Shown one piece after another: positions 39,507-47,719 of a DNA stretch of 48,210 bases; positions within the stretch are counted from its first letter, which is position 1, and each line of letters opens with the position of its first letter. The DNA comes from Planctomycetota bacterium (GTDB taxonomy: Bacteria; Planctomycetota; SZUA-567; JAKLDR01), in assembly GCA_022703445.1 (NCBI GenBank), contig JAKLDR010000024.1:1-48210 (forward strand), in the 5' to 3' direction. Made by a program: the position numbers and the translations under genes. Below the pieces are notes generated by a model, which was not told where the DNA came from, ran no database searches, and saw only the letters and a list, made by a program, of their open reading frames with translations.

Positions 39507-41723
39507 CTACTCGCCTGCCGGAGGCGGTTTGCGGCGGCCGGACTTGCCGGCCCTCTTCATATCGAAGATGGCGAACTGCAGCCTGGCGCGGAGGCCCAGG
39601 CGGCATCTGCCGGGTCCGCCGCGGTGCGTCAGGAACTGCTCACGGCAGGCGACGGGAAGGGGGCGCAGCAGCCGGACGAGATCCCTCTGCCGCAGAGCCT
39701 CAGGAATGTGGCGCTCGGAGAACCTGGCCCGGGCGGTGTCGATGAGGCAGAGGTCGATGCTCTCGCCGCCCGCCGGGCGCATGAGCAGATTGCCGGGTGA
39801 GAGGTCGCGGAAGAAGACACCGCGGTCATGGAGGTTCTCCACGAAGGCGGCGACCTGGCGGTAGACGGACTCCGCCGGGATGCCCCTGAAGGCCGGCTCG
39901 CCCTTGGCCAGCGCGGCGAAGGCCTGCCGGACGGAGCAGTCGGTGGCGAAGGCCTCACAGACGTAGTAGCTCTCGCGCGGGAAGGAGCCCGGCGCCGACT
40001 CGAAGAAGGCGATGGGCCGGGCGGCCGGGATGCCCCGGCGGAGCAGCTCGTGCGAGGCGTTCCAGGCGCGCCGGCCGCGGCTGGGACGCCAGGATTCCAG
40101 GACCTTCCGGAGGGACCGGCCGGCGCGCCGGCGCTTGACCACGATGGTCCGCGCCGGGTTGCGCGGGTCGGGGCACGACCAGACCGTGTTGCGCACGTCG
40201 CGCAGCACCTCGCGGCCCGCGGCGGACTCCAGGGCCTCGGGGAGCAGCGCGCGGAAGGCGTCGGCGCCCTCCCCTTCCGCGGCCATGTACATTCCGGTCC
40301 AGCGCCCGGCGGCGACCTGGCGGGGTCTGGTGCCCGGGCGCAGGCTCACCCGGACGCCGGGCAGCGGCGCGGCCGGGGCTCCGGCGCGTAGCTCGGGGCG
40401 GGTCCCCGCCGGCCACAGGATATAGACGGGAGACTCGACCGCCGCCTCGGGCGGGGCGGGCAACTCCCGGCCGTCGCGGTCCAGGAACGAGGCGCCGGCC
40501 AGGGCCGCCGGTCCGTAGATGCCCGCCAGGGGCGCCAGGCAGCCGTCGAGCGTCCAGGCTGCGTGCATGGTCCGCCCGCCGCGGGAGAACTCGTGGATCT
40601 CGAGCCCCCCGGCGGTGGCGATGGATCGTTCATAGCGGGCGCCGGCCAGCAGCCCCGCCGCCGTCCGGAAGGCGGCGAAGGCCGGGCGGATCGCGTATCC
40701 GGAGACCTGCCCGCGGGCCAGGGCGTAGCAGAAGACGTGCGGCAGCTCCGGGTGCTCCTGGGTGCCGTCGTCGATCAGGCCCTCGCGCTGGCCTATGAGC
40801 GGGCCCCAGTAGATCCGGTCGAGCGAGCCGGAGGCGGCGGCCAGGCAGCAGTAGCGCGCCAGGTAGTCGGCCTGCTTCTCGGCGGTGTCGGGCAGGATGC
40901 GGTCGATCCGGCGCCGGCTCCAGGCCGCATGGGTGGAGAAGGTCCGCCCGACGCCGTTGCGGCGGCCGATCGCCGCCAGCCACGAGGCCTTGCGCACGAG
41001 GTTGAAGCGCAGCGTCCGGCCGAGCAGCCAGCCGCCGAGCTTGTGGTCGAAGCGCTCCGGCTCGATGGCCCGCTCGGCGAAGAGGTTGGTGGTGTGCACG
41101 TCGGGGAGCCGCCCCGCCCGGCGCATGACGCCGAGCAGGCCGATGTTGTAGATCGGCTCGAAGTCGGTGACGTTCGGCCCGGCCAGGGTCACCCCTCGGC
41201 GGCGGCACTCCTCGAAGGCGATCTCCCAGGCGGCCAGGAAGCCGGGCATGGTATACCGGCACCAGCTGCGCCGGTTGACGGTGCTGCCGGCCTCTAGCAT
41301 CTCGATAGCGCCGCCGGCGGCGTCGAGCGTCCCGGCCAGGAAGCGCCGCCAGGACTCGCGGGCCTCCGCCGCCCCCATCCGGGCGGCCTCGTCCCCGGCC
41401 TGCACCGCGTGGAGCATCACCCGGAAGCCGGCGGCGGACAGGCGGCCGAGGAGGCGCAGCGCGTGCGGCGCCGAGCCGTCGGAGGGCAGGTCCAGCCGGA
41501 CGCAGCGCACGCCGAGTTCCCCCAGCCGGGCGACGAGGTAGTCGTCGCAGGCCGGGTCCGGCGAGGAGGCCACGGCAATGCCGAAGAAGTCGGCCGGCAC
41601 GTCGCGGGGCCCGGCCGGCAGGTGCGAGACGCCGCGCCACGGCCCGCCCGAGAGCAGGAAGGCCAGGTTGTGGCCGATCATGGCGGGCCAGCCGGGGTGG
41701 CGGTCGCAGGATGCCGGGCTCAT
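39507..41723 (-). CDS. Glycosidase-like barrel fused to WaaP/KdkA-type kinase
   Basis: A 738-residue two-part protein. The N-terminal part (about 40-350) resembles a clan-A glycosidase barrel (LGVRCVRLDLPSD; EAGSTVNRRSWCRYTMPGFLAAWE). The C-terminal part (about 510-730) is a lipopolysaccharide-kinase/RIO-like domain: TIVVKRRRAG with the ATP Lys, FFRDLSPGNLLM at 637-648 (catalytic Asp 640), and LIDTARAR with metal Asp 662. Where active barrels carry the acid/base Glu in a GNEPNR-like motif, this has GSTVNR, so the barrel may bind but not cut sugar. Start ATG 41723 is provisional; ATG 41681 is an alternative. No signal peptide, so it acts at the inner membrane or in the cytoplasm. Confidence 0.7.
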   Translation of the reverse strand: MSPASCDRHPGWPAMIGHNLAFLLSGGPWRGVSHLPAGPRDVPADFFGIAVASSPDPACDDYLVARLGELGVRCVRLDLPSDGSAPHALRLLGRLSAAGFRVMLHAVQAGDEAARMGAAEARESWRRFLAGTLDAAGGAIEMLEAGSTVNRRSWCRYTMPGFLAAWEIAFEECRRRGVTLAGPNVTDFEPIYNIGLLGVMRRAGRLPDVHTTNLFAERAIEPERFDHKLGGWLLGRTLRFNLVRKASWLAAIGRRNGVGRTFSTHAAWSRRRIDRILPDTAEKQADYLARYCCLAAASGSLDRIYWGPLIGQREGLIDDGTQEHPELPHVFCYALARGQVSGYAIRPAFAAFRTAAGLLAGARYERSIATAGGLEIHEFSRGGRTMHAAWTLDGCLAPLAGIYGPAALAGASFLDRDGRELPAPPEAAVESPVYILWPAGTRPELRAGAPAAPLPGVRVSLRPGTRPRQVAAGRWTGMYMAAEGEGADAFRALLPEALESAAGREVLRDVRNTVWSCPDPRNPARTIVVKRRRAGRSLRKVLESWRPSRGRRAWNASHELLRRGIPAARPIAFFESAPGSFPRESYYVCEAFATDCSVRQAFAALAKGEPAFRGIPAESVYRQVAAFVENLHDRGVFFRDLSPGNLLMRPAGGESIDLCLIDTARARFSERHIPEALRQRDLVRLLRPLPVACREQFLTHRGGPGRCRLGLRARLQFAIFDMKRAGKSGRRKPPPAGE

Positions 41724-41802
41724 GGAGGGCAAAGTTATAGCCCGGCGGGGCGGGGGATTCAAGCCGAGGCGGATGGCCGGCCCGGCGACGCCCTGCCCAG
41801 CC

Positions 41803-42621
41803 TCAGCGCACCGGGGCCGACGCGCGGCACTTGACCGGCGGGTGGCCGTAGAAGGCCTTGAAGGCCTTCGAGAAGTGGAAGGCGTCGTAGAAGCCTAGGC
41901 GCTCGGCCACCCGGCCGACGTACTCGCCGGCCTTGAGCATCTCGCGGGCCGCCTCCATCCTGCGCTTGCGGACGTAGCTCGCCGGCGAGGTTCCGAACTC
42001 CGTGCGGAAGAGGTGGGACACAAAGGACTCCGAGCGCCGGATGGCCCCGGCCAGGTCGCCCGTGGTGATCCGGCCGGAGAGGTTCGCGGCGATGTAGCGC
42101 TCCAGCTCCTCGGCCCAGCTGCGGTTCCGGAAGCGGACCGTCTCGCTGCGGACCAGGTGGTCGGTGACGTGCTCCAGGAGCCGGGCGATGTCCGCCATCC
42201 GCTCCGGGCTGCACTCCGGCAGCCGGCGATAGAGCCCGGCCAGGGTCCGGCCGCAGCCGGCGGGAGGCTTCCCCTCCGGCGCGCGGAGCTGGCCGAAGAC
42301 CACCGCACCGAGGTAGATGCCCCGCCCGTCGTAGAGCGGAATGATGCCCTCGAGCAGTCCCACGTGGCAGCGGTAGAGGTGCGCCTTGCGGGCGCCCTTG
42401 GCCACCTCCAGGTGCTCGCGGTCGCAGGTCACGCAGGCCCGCTCCCGCTCGGGGCTCGAGCGCAGCCGGCGGCAGAAGGGCGTCATCGGCTTGATGTCGA
42501 AGTAGTCGAGCTCCTGCGCCTCCATGTCGAAGAAGGTGATGCGCAGGTCGAAGAGCCGGTGGAGCAGCGCCAGCATCTCGTTGAGCTTGGCGGCCTCGAC
42601 GATGTAGCGGAGCGCGGGCAT
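41803..42621 (-). CDS. AraC family regulator with PocR sensory domain
   Basis: A 272-residue regulator. The PocR domain (about residues 10-150) has ITFFDMEAQELDYF, the Cys set CRRL...CVTCDREHL...YRCHVGL, and LEGIIPLYDGRGIYLGAVVFGQL. The AraC DNA-binding domain covers about 170-270 (two helix-turn-helix motifs: ITTGDLAGAIRRSESFVSHLF and YVGRVAERLGFYDAFHFSKAFK). PocR domains sense diols or small carbohydrates, and the Cys cluster may bind a metal. The start is ATG 42621 with GGAGGGAGG. It is divergent from the PQQ-aldolase operon at 42744, separated by a palindrome at 42639-42674. Confidence 0.92.
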   Translation of the reverse strand: MPALRYIVEAAKLNEMLALLHRLFDLRITFFDMEAQELDYFDIKPMTPFCRRLRSSPERERACVTCDREHLEVAKGARKAHLYRCHVGLLEGIIPLYDGRGIYLGAVVFGQLRAPEGKPPAGCGRTLAGLYRRLPECSPERMADIARLLEHVTDHLVRSETVRFRNRSWAEELERYIAANLSGRITTGDLAGAIRRSESFVSHLFRTEFGTSPASYVRKRRMEAAREMLKAGEYVGRVAERLGFYDAFHFSKAFKAFYGHPPVKCRASAPVR

Positions 42622-42638
42622 GCTCCTCCCTCCCCTTC

Positions 42639-42674
42639 TCCCATGTATTGGTCTGTGCCGGATTATACATGGGA
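42639..42674. promoter_or_regulatory. Inverted repeat between the PocR-AraC gene and the PQQ operon (candidate operator)
   Basis: TCCCATGTAT (42639-42648) and ATACATGGGA (42665-42674) are perfect 10-bp inverted copies with a 16-nt spacer, in the 122-bp divergent region. A -10-like TAGACT at 42714-42719 with only a weak -35 region lies downstream, as for an activator-dependent promoter. Confidence 0.5.
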
Positions 42675-42743
42675 AAGTGGCCCCGTCCATTCCATTACTG
42701 GCGCAGTCCGGGCTAGACTATCGCGAGAGGAGGCAGCCCCACC

Positions 42744-44090
42744 ATGGGCCAGAAGGACACCCCGGGCTCCCCGGTGAAGCCGGAGCGGCTGGCGCTTGCC
42801 GGATTGCTGGCCGCGCTGCTGCTGCTGGCGACAGGCGGGTCCGGCCCGGCGGCCGAGCCGCCCAGGGACCCCGCCAAGGCGGCCGCCAACGAGTGGCCGA
42901 TCATGCACAACCTCGGCCACAGCAACTTCTCGCCGACGACCAAGCTCAAGCCGCCCCTCAAGGTCAAGTGGATGACCAGGCTGCCCGGCAAGTTCTGGAC
43001 CGGCCCGGTGATCGCCGAGGGCCGCGCCGTGGCCCAGGACGAGTCCGGCTATCTCTTCTGCCTGGACGCCGAGACCGGCGAACTGCTCTGGCGGACTTAC
43101 ACCTTCGGGGAAAGCCAGCCCGGGTACGCGCCGGCCATCTTCGGAGGGCGCGTCTACATCACCGCTCCGCAGTACGGGGAGAACGCCAACGGCATGCGCT
43201 GCTACGACCTCAAGACCGGCGGCCTGGTCTGGCGGAAGCCCGCCGGCCGGAGCATGCGCGGCCTCAGCAACTTCCCGGGGGCGTCTCCGCAAGTTGTCGG
43301 CGGCCGGCTCGTCTACATCGCCAACGCCAACGACAAGGGCGACGGCTATCCCAACCCGGTCAAGTGCCGGGTGCAGTGCTGGGACGCCGCCACCGGCGAG
43401 GCGCTCTGGACCTACACCATGTCCGACCAGCCCTGCCACAACTACAGCCTGGTGGCGGTCGGCGACACCGTCTACGCCTCGGCCGACGACAGCCAGACCG
43501 TGGCCCTGGCCCTGGACGGCAAGCCGCGCTGGTCCACCAAGGAGCACGTCTTCAGCAAGAAGGCCAGCTATGTCGGCCAGATCATGTACCGCTCCGGCGA
43601 GCTGTGGCTGAAGACCGGCAGTGACGGCAACGCCGGCGCCGACTCTCTCGCCGTGCTCAACGCCGCCGACGGCGCCTTCAAGTACAAGGCCATGTCGCCC
43701 ATGCAGGCCAGACAGTGGGTCTTCATGGGCGAGCGCTACTTCAGCCGGACGGTGGCCAGCGCGCCGGTGGCCTACGAGCCCGCCACCGGCCGGAAGGCCA
43801 AGCCGGACTTCAAGATGTTCGCCGGAGCCGGCTTCGCCAGCGGCTGCGGCCCGGCGGTGGGGGCCAACGGCTATCTGTACGCCGGCATGGGCAACACCTC
43901 CGACCCGGCCAAGCCCGGCAACATGTGGTACGCCTGGAACGCCGCCACCGGCGAGCCGGTCTGGAGCTTCCCCAACGCCACCAACTGCTGCCCGCCGCCG
44001 GCCATCGCCTACGACCAGCTGTACTGCGTCTGCGGCTCGGACGGGCTCATGTACTGCTTCGAAAGCGCCCAGGGAGGCAAGGCCCCATGA
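42744..44090 (+). CDS. Secreted PQQ-like beta-propeller protein (first of three)
   Basis: A 448-residue protein. An N-terminal hydrophobic segment (about 16-30) is followed by AAEP and looks like a signal or membrane anchor. Blades show LDAETGELLW, YDLKTGGLVW, DAATGEALW and NAATGEPVW repeats. Conserved MRCYD and NATNCCPPP carry Cys residues, including a CC pair. Closely resembles the next gene over its full length, so it is a tandem duplicate. First gene of an operon of at least five genes. AGAGGAGG precedes ATG 42744. Probably periplasmic, binding or processing role unknown. Confidence 0.85.
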   Translation: MGQKDTPGSPVKPERLALAGLLAALLLLATGGSGPAAEPPRDPAKAAANEWPIMHNLGHSNFSPTTKLKPPLKVKWMTRLPGKFWTGPVIAEGRAVAQDESGYLFCLDAETGELLWRTYTFGESQPGYAPAIFGGRVYITAPQYGENANGMRCYDLKTGGLVWRKPAGRSMRGLSNFPGASPQVVGGRLVYIANANDKGDGYPNPVKCRVQCWDAATGEALWTYTMSDQPCHNYSLVAVGDTVYASADDSQTVALALDGKPRWSTKEHVFSKKASYVGQIMYRSGELWLKTGSDGNAGADSLAVLNAADGAFKYKAMSPMQARQWVFMGERYFSRTVASAPVAYEPATGRKAKPDFKMFAGAGFASGCGPAVGANGYLYAGMGNTSDPAKPGNMWYAWNAATGEPVWSFPNATNCCPPPAIAYDQLYCVCGSDGLMYCFESAQGGKAP

Positions 44091-45397
44091 ATCGACAGCG
44101 GCTCCGCAGCTCGGCCCTCTTCGCCGGCGTCTGCCTGGCACTGGCCCTGGTCCCGGCCGCTGCGGCGGCCGAGCCCGCCGCCGACGAGTGGCCGATCGCC
44201 CACAATTCCGGCCACACCAATTCCTCTCCGACCACCAAGCTCAAGCCGCCGCTCAAGGTCAAGTGGATGACCCGGGTCCCCGGCAAGTTCTGGACCGGCG
44301 CGGTGGTGGCCGAGCGCCGGGTCGTGGCCCATGACGAAAACGGCTACCTGTTCTGCCTGGACGCCGAGACCGGCGAGCTGCTCTGGCGCCACTTCACCTT
44401 CGGGGAGTGCGGCAGCTACGGGTATCCGCCGGCCATCTACGGAGGCCGGGTCTACATCACGGCTCCGGAGTACGGCAAGAACCCCAACGGCATGCGCTGC
44501 TTCGATCTCGAGACCGGCAAGCTGATCTGGCAGAAGCCCTCCGGCATTCTGTCCAAGATCCCCGGCGCCGACGGCAGATGCTTCCCGTCGCTGTCCCCGC
44601 AGGTCGCCGACGGGAAGCTCTTCTACATCGCCAATGCCAACGCCAAGGGGGGCGCCTATCCCGGCCCCAACCAATGCCAGGTGCAGTGCTGGAACGCGGC
44701 AACCGGCGAGCCCCTGTGGAACTACACCATGTCCGAGTCCCCCACTCCGCGCTGCAGCCTGGTGGTGGTCGGCGACACGGTATATGCCTCGGCGGCAGGC
44801 CGCCAGACCGTGGCCCTGGCATTGGACGGCAAGCCGCGCTGGTCCACGAAGGAGCATTCCCTGGCGGCCAGCGGAGCCGTGGCCATCGGTCAGATCGCCC
44901 ATCGCTCCGGCGAGCTCTGGTTCAAAGGCGGCGGGGACGGCAATGTCGGGGACTTCCTGACCGTGCTCAACGCCGCGGACGGGACCTTCAAGCGCAAGGC
45001 CATGCTGCCTTTCTATTCGATCCAGTGGGCCTTCATGGGCGAGCGCTACTACGGCCGGGCCAGCGTCAAGACTCCCGAGGCCTTCGATCTCTCCACCGGC
45101 CGCAAAGCGAACGTGACCTACAAGGTGCCGAACGCCAGTTTCGGGAGCGGGTGCAGCGAGACGGTTGCAGCCAACGGCTACATCTACGCCGGCTTCGGCA
45201 ACACCGCCGACGCCGCCAAGCGCGGGAACCTGTGGTGCGCATGGGAGGCCGCCACCGGCGAGCCGGTCTGGATCTTCCCCAATGCCACCAACTGCTGCCC
45301 GTCGCCGGCCATAGCCTATGACCGGCTGTACTGGGTCTGCAGCTCCGACGGCCTGATCTACTGCTTTGAGAGCGCTCCGGGAGGCAAGACGCCATGA
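44087..45397 (+). CDS. Secreted PQQ-like beta-propeller protein (second of three)
   Basis: A 436-residue protein. The signal peptide (about residues 1-28, LFAGVCLALALVPAAAAA) is followed by DEWPIAHNSGHTNSSPTTKLKPP, matching the previous gene. Blade motifs LDAETGELLW, FDLETGKLIW, NAATGEPLW and EAATGEPVW recur, with the same NATNCCPSP Cys pair. Its ATG overlaps the previous stop (ATGA), so the two are translationally coupled. Paralogue of the first. Confidence 0.87.
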   Translation: MNRQRLRSSALFAGVCLALALVPAAAAAEPAADEWPIAHNSGHTNSSPTTKLKPPLKVKWMTRVPGKFWTGAVVAERRVVAHDENGYLFCLDAETGELLWRHFTFGECGSYGYPPAIYGGRVYITAPEYGKNPNGMRCFDLETGKLIWQKPSGILSKIPGADGRCFPSLSPQVADGKLFYIANANAKGGAYPGPNQCQVQCWNAATGEPLWNYTMSESPTPRCSLVVVGDTVYASAAGRQTVALALDGKPRWSTKEHSLAASGAVAIGQIAHRSGELWFKGGGDGNVGDFLTVLNAADGTFKRKAMLPFYSIQWAFMGERYYGRASVKTPEAFDLSTGRKANVTYKVPNASFGSGCSETVAANGYIYAGFGNTADAAKRGNLWCAWEAATGEPVWIFPNATNCCPSPAIAYDRLYWVCSSDGLIYCFESAPGGKTP

Positions 45398-46632
45398 ACC
45401 ACGACCGACTTGCGAACGCGGCGCTGGCCGTCGCCAGCCTGTTCCTGTCCCTGGGCCTGAGCTTCGCCGCCCCGGCCTCCGCCGGCGATTGGCCGCAGTT
45501 CAAGCGCAGCGCCGACCGCCAGGGTTGCGACCTGACCGAACAGGTCGCCCTGCCGGCCAAGCTCTGCTCCTGGTTCGACTTCGGCTCGCCCATCCGGGCC
45601 TCCGCCGCGGTGGTCGGCGGCAAGGCCTACGCCGTCTCCAACCGGGGCTTGCTCGCGCGCATCGACCTGGCCGGGAACAAGGTCGACTGGCAGCGGAACC
45701 TGGGCGGGGTCAACAACGAGAGCTGCCCGGCGGTGGCCGGCGGCAAGGTCTACGTGGGATCCACGGCGGGCAAGTTCTTCGTCCTCGACGCCGAGACCGG
45801 CGCGGTGCTCAAGGAGCACGCGGCCGGGGCGCCGGTGCTGGCCTCGCCCCTGCTGCACAAGGACGCGGTCTACTTCGGCAGCACCGATGGCGTCTTCCAC
45901 GCCCTGGACCTGGCCGGCGAGCCCAAGTGGACCTTCAAGGTGGCCAACAAGACCGCGCCCGGCGCGGCGGCCGACGCCTCCAGCCTGATCCTCCTGTCCG
46001 CCGCGGCCGAGAACGACCTGATCGTATTCCCCGCGGGGCTCGGCCACATCTACTGGCTCCGCGACCAGGGCAAGAAGGCCGAGGAGGCCTTCGTCTACCG
46101 CTGGCCGATCGTGCCCAACGTGGGCGGCAACACCGCGGTGGGCGCGCCGACCATCCACGGCGGCAGCGTCTACGTGGGCATGACCGGCCAGGAGGAGCCC
46201 GGCAGCCTCTTCAAGTTCCCGCTGACCGGCGGCGACCGCAAGTCCGTCAAGGTGGCCACGGTGCGCACCTCCCCGTCGGTCGACTCCGAGACCGGCATGC
46301 TCTTCTTCGGGTCTTCGACCTCGGGGATGTGGGCGATGGGCGGCTCGGGCGACTGGCGCGTGGGGCCCCTGAGCGGCGTGAACTCGTCCGCGGCGGTGGT
46401 CAAGAACTGCGTCATCTTCGGCGACGAGAGCGGCGCCCTCAACTTCTGCAAGAAGGCGCGGGACCCGGGCGGCGCGCAGCTCCTGTGGAGCTTCACCCTG
46501 CCCTCCGGCAAGGCCATCGAGGCCTCGCCGGCGGTGAGCGGCGGCAAGGTGGTGGTGGGCTCGCTCGACGGCTGCCTCTACGGCTTCTGGGACGGGCCGG
46601 AGGTCAAGAAGCCGGTCAAGGTGGCACCGTGA
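45394..46632 (+). CDS. Secreted PQQ-like beta-propeller protein (third of three)
   Basis: A 412-residue protein. The signal peptide ends PASAG, then DWPQFKRSADRQG begins the mature form. It is a single propeller with blades such as YAVSNRGLLARIDLAG, YVGSTAGKFFVLDAETG, YFGSTDGVFHALDLAG and VGSLDGCLYGFWDG. It is more distant from the first two, being of the DWPQF type also seen at 33-38 kb. Overlaps the previous stop by ATGA. The next gene, the aldolase, starts 32 bp later. Confidence 0.85.
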   Translation: MNHDRLANAALAVASLFLSLGLSFAAPASAGDWPQFKRSADRQGCDLTEQVALPAKLCSWFDFGSPIRASAAVVGGKAYAVSNRGLLARIDLAGNKVDWQRNLGGVNNESCPAVAGGKVYVGSTAGKFFVLDAETGAVLKEHAAGAPVLASPLLHKDAVYFGSTDGVFHALDLAGEPKWTFKVANKTAPGAAADASSLILLSAAAENDLIVFPAGLGHIYWLRDQGKKAEEAFVYRWPIVPNVGGNTAVGAPTIHGGSVYVGMTGQEEPGSLFKFPLTGGDRKSVKVATVRTSPSVDSETGMLFFGSSTSGMWAMGGSGDWRVGPLSGVNSSAAVVKNCVIFGDESGALNFCKKARDPGGAQLLWSFTLPSGKAIEASPAVSGGKVVVGSLDGCLYGFWDGPEVKKPVKVAP

Positions 46633-46664
46633 CCGGCGTGCCGCGCCGGAACGGAACCGCCGCC

Positions 46665-47708
46665 ATGAATGACACCGGGACGCTGATGCGCAAGGCGGGC
46701 GAGGCCGGCCTGGCCGTCCCCGGCTTCAACATCCCCTACCTGCCGATGATGGAGCCGGTGGTGCGGGCGCTGCGCGACACCGACGCAGCCGGGCTCATCA
46801 TGGTGGCGCGGCTGGAGTGGGTCAAGTTCGGGGCCGGGGGCCTCCGGGCCATCCGCGATGAGTACCGGCGGGTCGGCGACCGGCGCCACACCCGGCTGCA
46901 CCTCGACCACGTGCCGGTAATCGACGAGGACAACCTCGAGGTGGACTACGCCGCGGTCATCGCCGAGGCGCTCGAACTGGGCTACGACTCGGTGATGGTC
47001 GACGGCTCGCGGCTGCCGCTCGAGCAGAACATCGCCGCGACCCGGCGCGTCGTCGAACTAGCACACGCGGCCAAACGGCTCAACGCAGAGGACGCAGAGG
47101 AGCCCGGAGGCCTCAGAGGACAGCAACGGCCGGATTCCCCTGGTGACAACAACAGCTCCTCTGCGTCCTCTGCGGTTCCCTCTGCGCCCTCTGCGTTAAT
47201 ACCTCGTGCGTCGGCCGGCGTGCCCGTGGAGGCCGAGCTGGGCGCGGTGCTCGGCCACGAGGCCGGGCCGCTCCCACCCTACGAGGAGCTCTTCGCCTCG
47301 CGCCGCGGCTTCACCGACCCCGGCGAGGCGCGGCGCTTCGTCGCCGAGACCGGCGTCGACTGGCTCTCGGTCGCGGTCGGCAACATCCACGGGGCGATCA
47401 GTGCGGCGGCCCGGACGGGCGAGAAGCCCCGCGCCCGGCTGGACATCGAACACCTGGGGAAGCTCCGCCAGGCCGCCGGCGTGCCGCTGGTCCTCCACGG
47501 CGGGACGGGCATCCCCGGCGACTGCGTCCGGCAGGCGGTCCGGGCGGGCATCGCCAAGGTCAACGTGGCCACGGCCATCCGGCAGCCGTACGAGGCGCTC
47601 AAGGAGACGTCGTCGCGGGAGGCACTGGAGGCCGTCTACCAGACCGTGGTGAAGATCGTCCGGGATGAGCTCGGCATCGCCGGCTCGGCCCGATTGCTGG
47701 CAGAGTAA
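46665..47708 (+). CDS. Class II ketose-bisphosphate aldolase, interrupted in frame by a palindromic element
   Basis: A 347-residue cytoplasmic zinc aldolase of the FbaA/GatY/KbaY family, which splits ketose-1,6-bisphosphates. Zinc and catalytic residues are visible: D81-H82 in LHLDHV, H242 in GNIHG, H278 in LHGGTGIP, and the VEAELG strand. In normal members HAAG runs directly into V-VEAELG; here residues 137-184 (48 residues, rich in Ala/Ser/Pro) are inserted at that point and are encoded by element H. Without them the length is 299, usual for the family. The reading frame is preserved, so function may survive. ATG 46665 is preferred; GTG 46638 in frame is possible. Substrate (fructose, tagatose or another) cannot be told. 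Confidence 0.85.
   Translation: MNDTGTLMRKAGEAGLAVPGFNIPYLPMMEPVVRALRDTDAAGLIMVARLEWVKFGAGGLRAIRDEYRRVGDRRHTRLHLDHVPVIDEDNLEVDYAAVIAEALELGYDSVMVDGSRLPLEQNIAATRRVVELAHAAKRLNAEDAEEPGGLRGQQRPDSPGDNNSSSASSAVPSAPSALIPRASAGVPVEAELGAVLGHEAGPLPPYEELFASRRGFTDPGEARRFVAETGVDWLSVAVGNIHGAISAAARTGEKPRARLDIEHLGKLRQAAGVPLVLHGGTGIPGDCVRQAVRAGIAKVNVATAIRQPYEALKETSSREALEAVYQTVVKIVRDELGIAGSARLLAE
47084..47197. repeat. Palindromic word element H (CGCAGAGGACGCAGAGG family), in frame in the aldolase gene
   Basis: The 19-nt left arm (47084-47102) has a perfect inverted copy at 47156-47174. A second, imperfect copy follows at 47178-47197, so the right side is doubled. The loop is about 53 nt. It lies entirely inside the aldolase coding sequence without a stop codon and adds a multiple of three bases. 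Confidence 0.9.
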
Positions 47709-47719
47709 GGAGTCCGTAC

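Noticed and set aside
33104..46632. The PQQ-like propellers as quinoprotein alcohol dehydrogenases
   Set aside because: The catalytic Asp, disulfide Cys pair and calcium ligands of those enzymes are not recognisable. Only the propeller fold is supported.
3912..47197. The palindromic word repeats as CRISPR arrays or as ordinary terminators
   Set aside because: They lack constant-length repeats with unique spacers. Most have no T tract, one is inside a coding sequence, and some precede genes, so neither reading explains them as a group.
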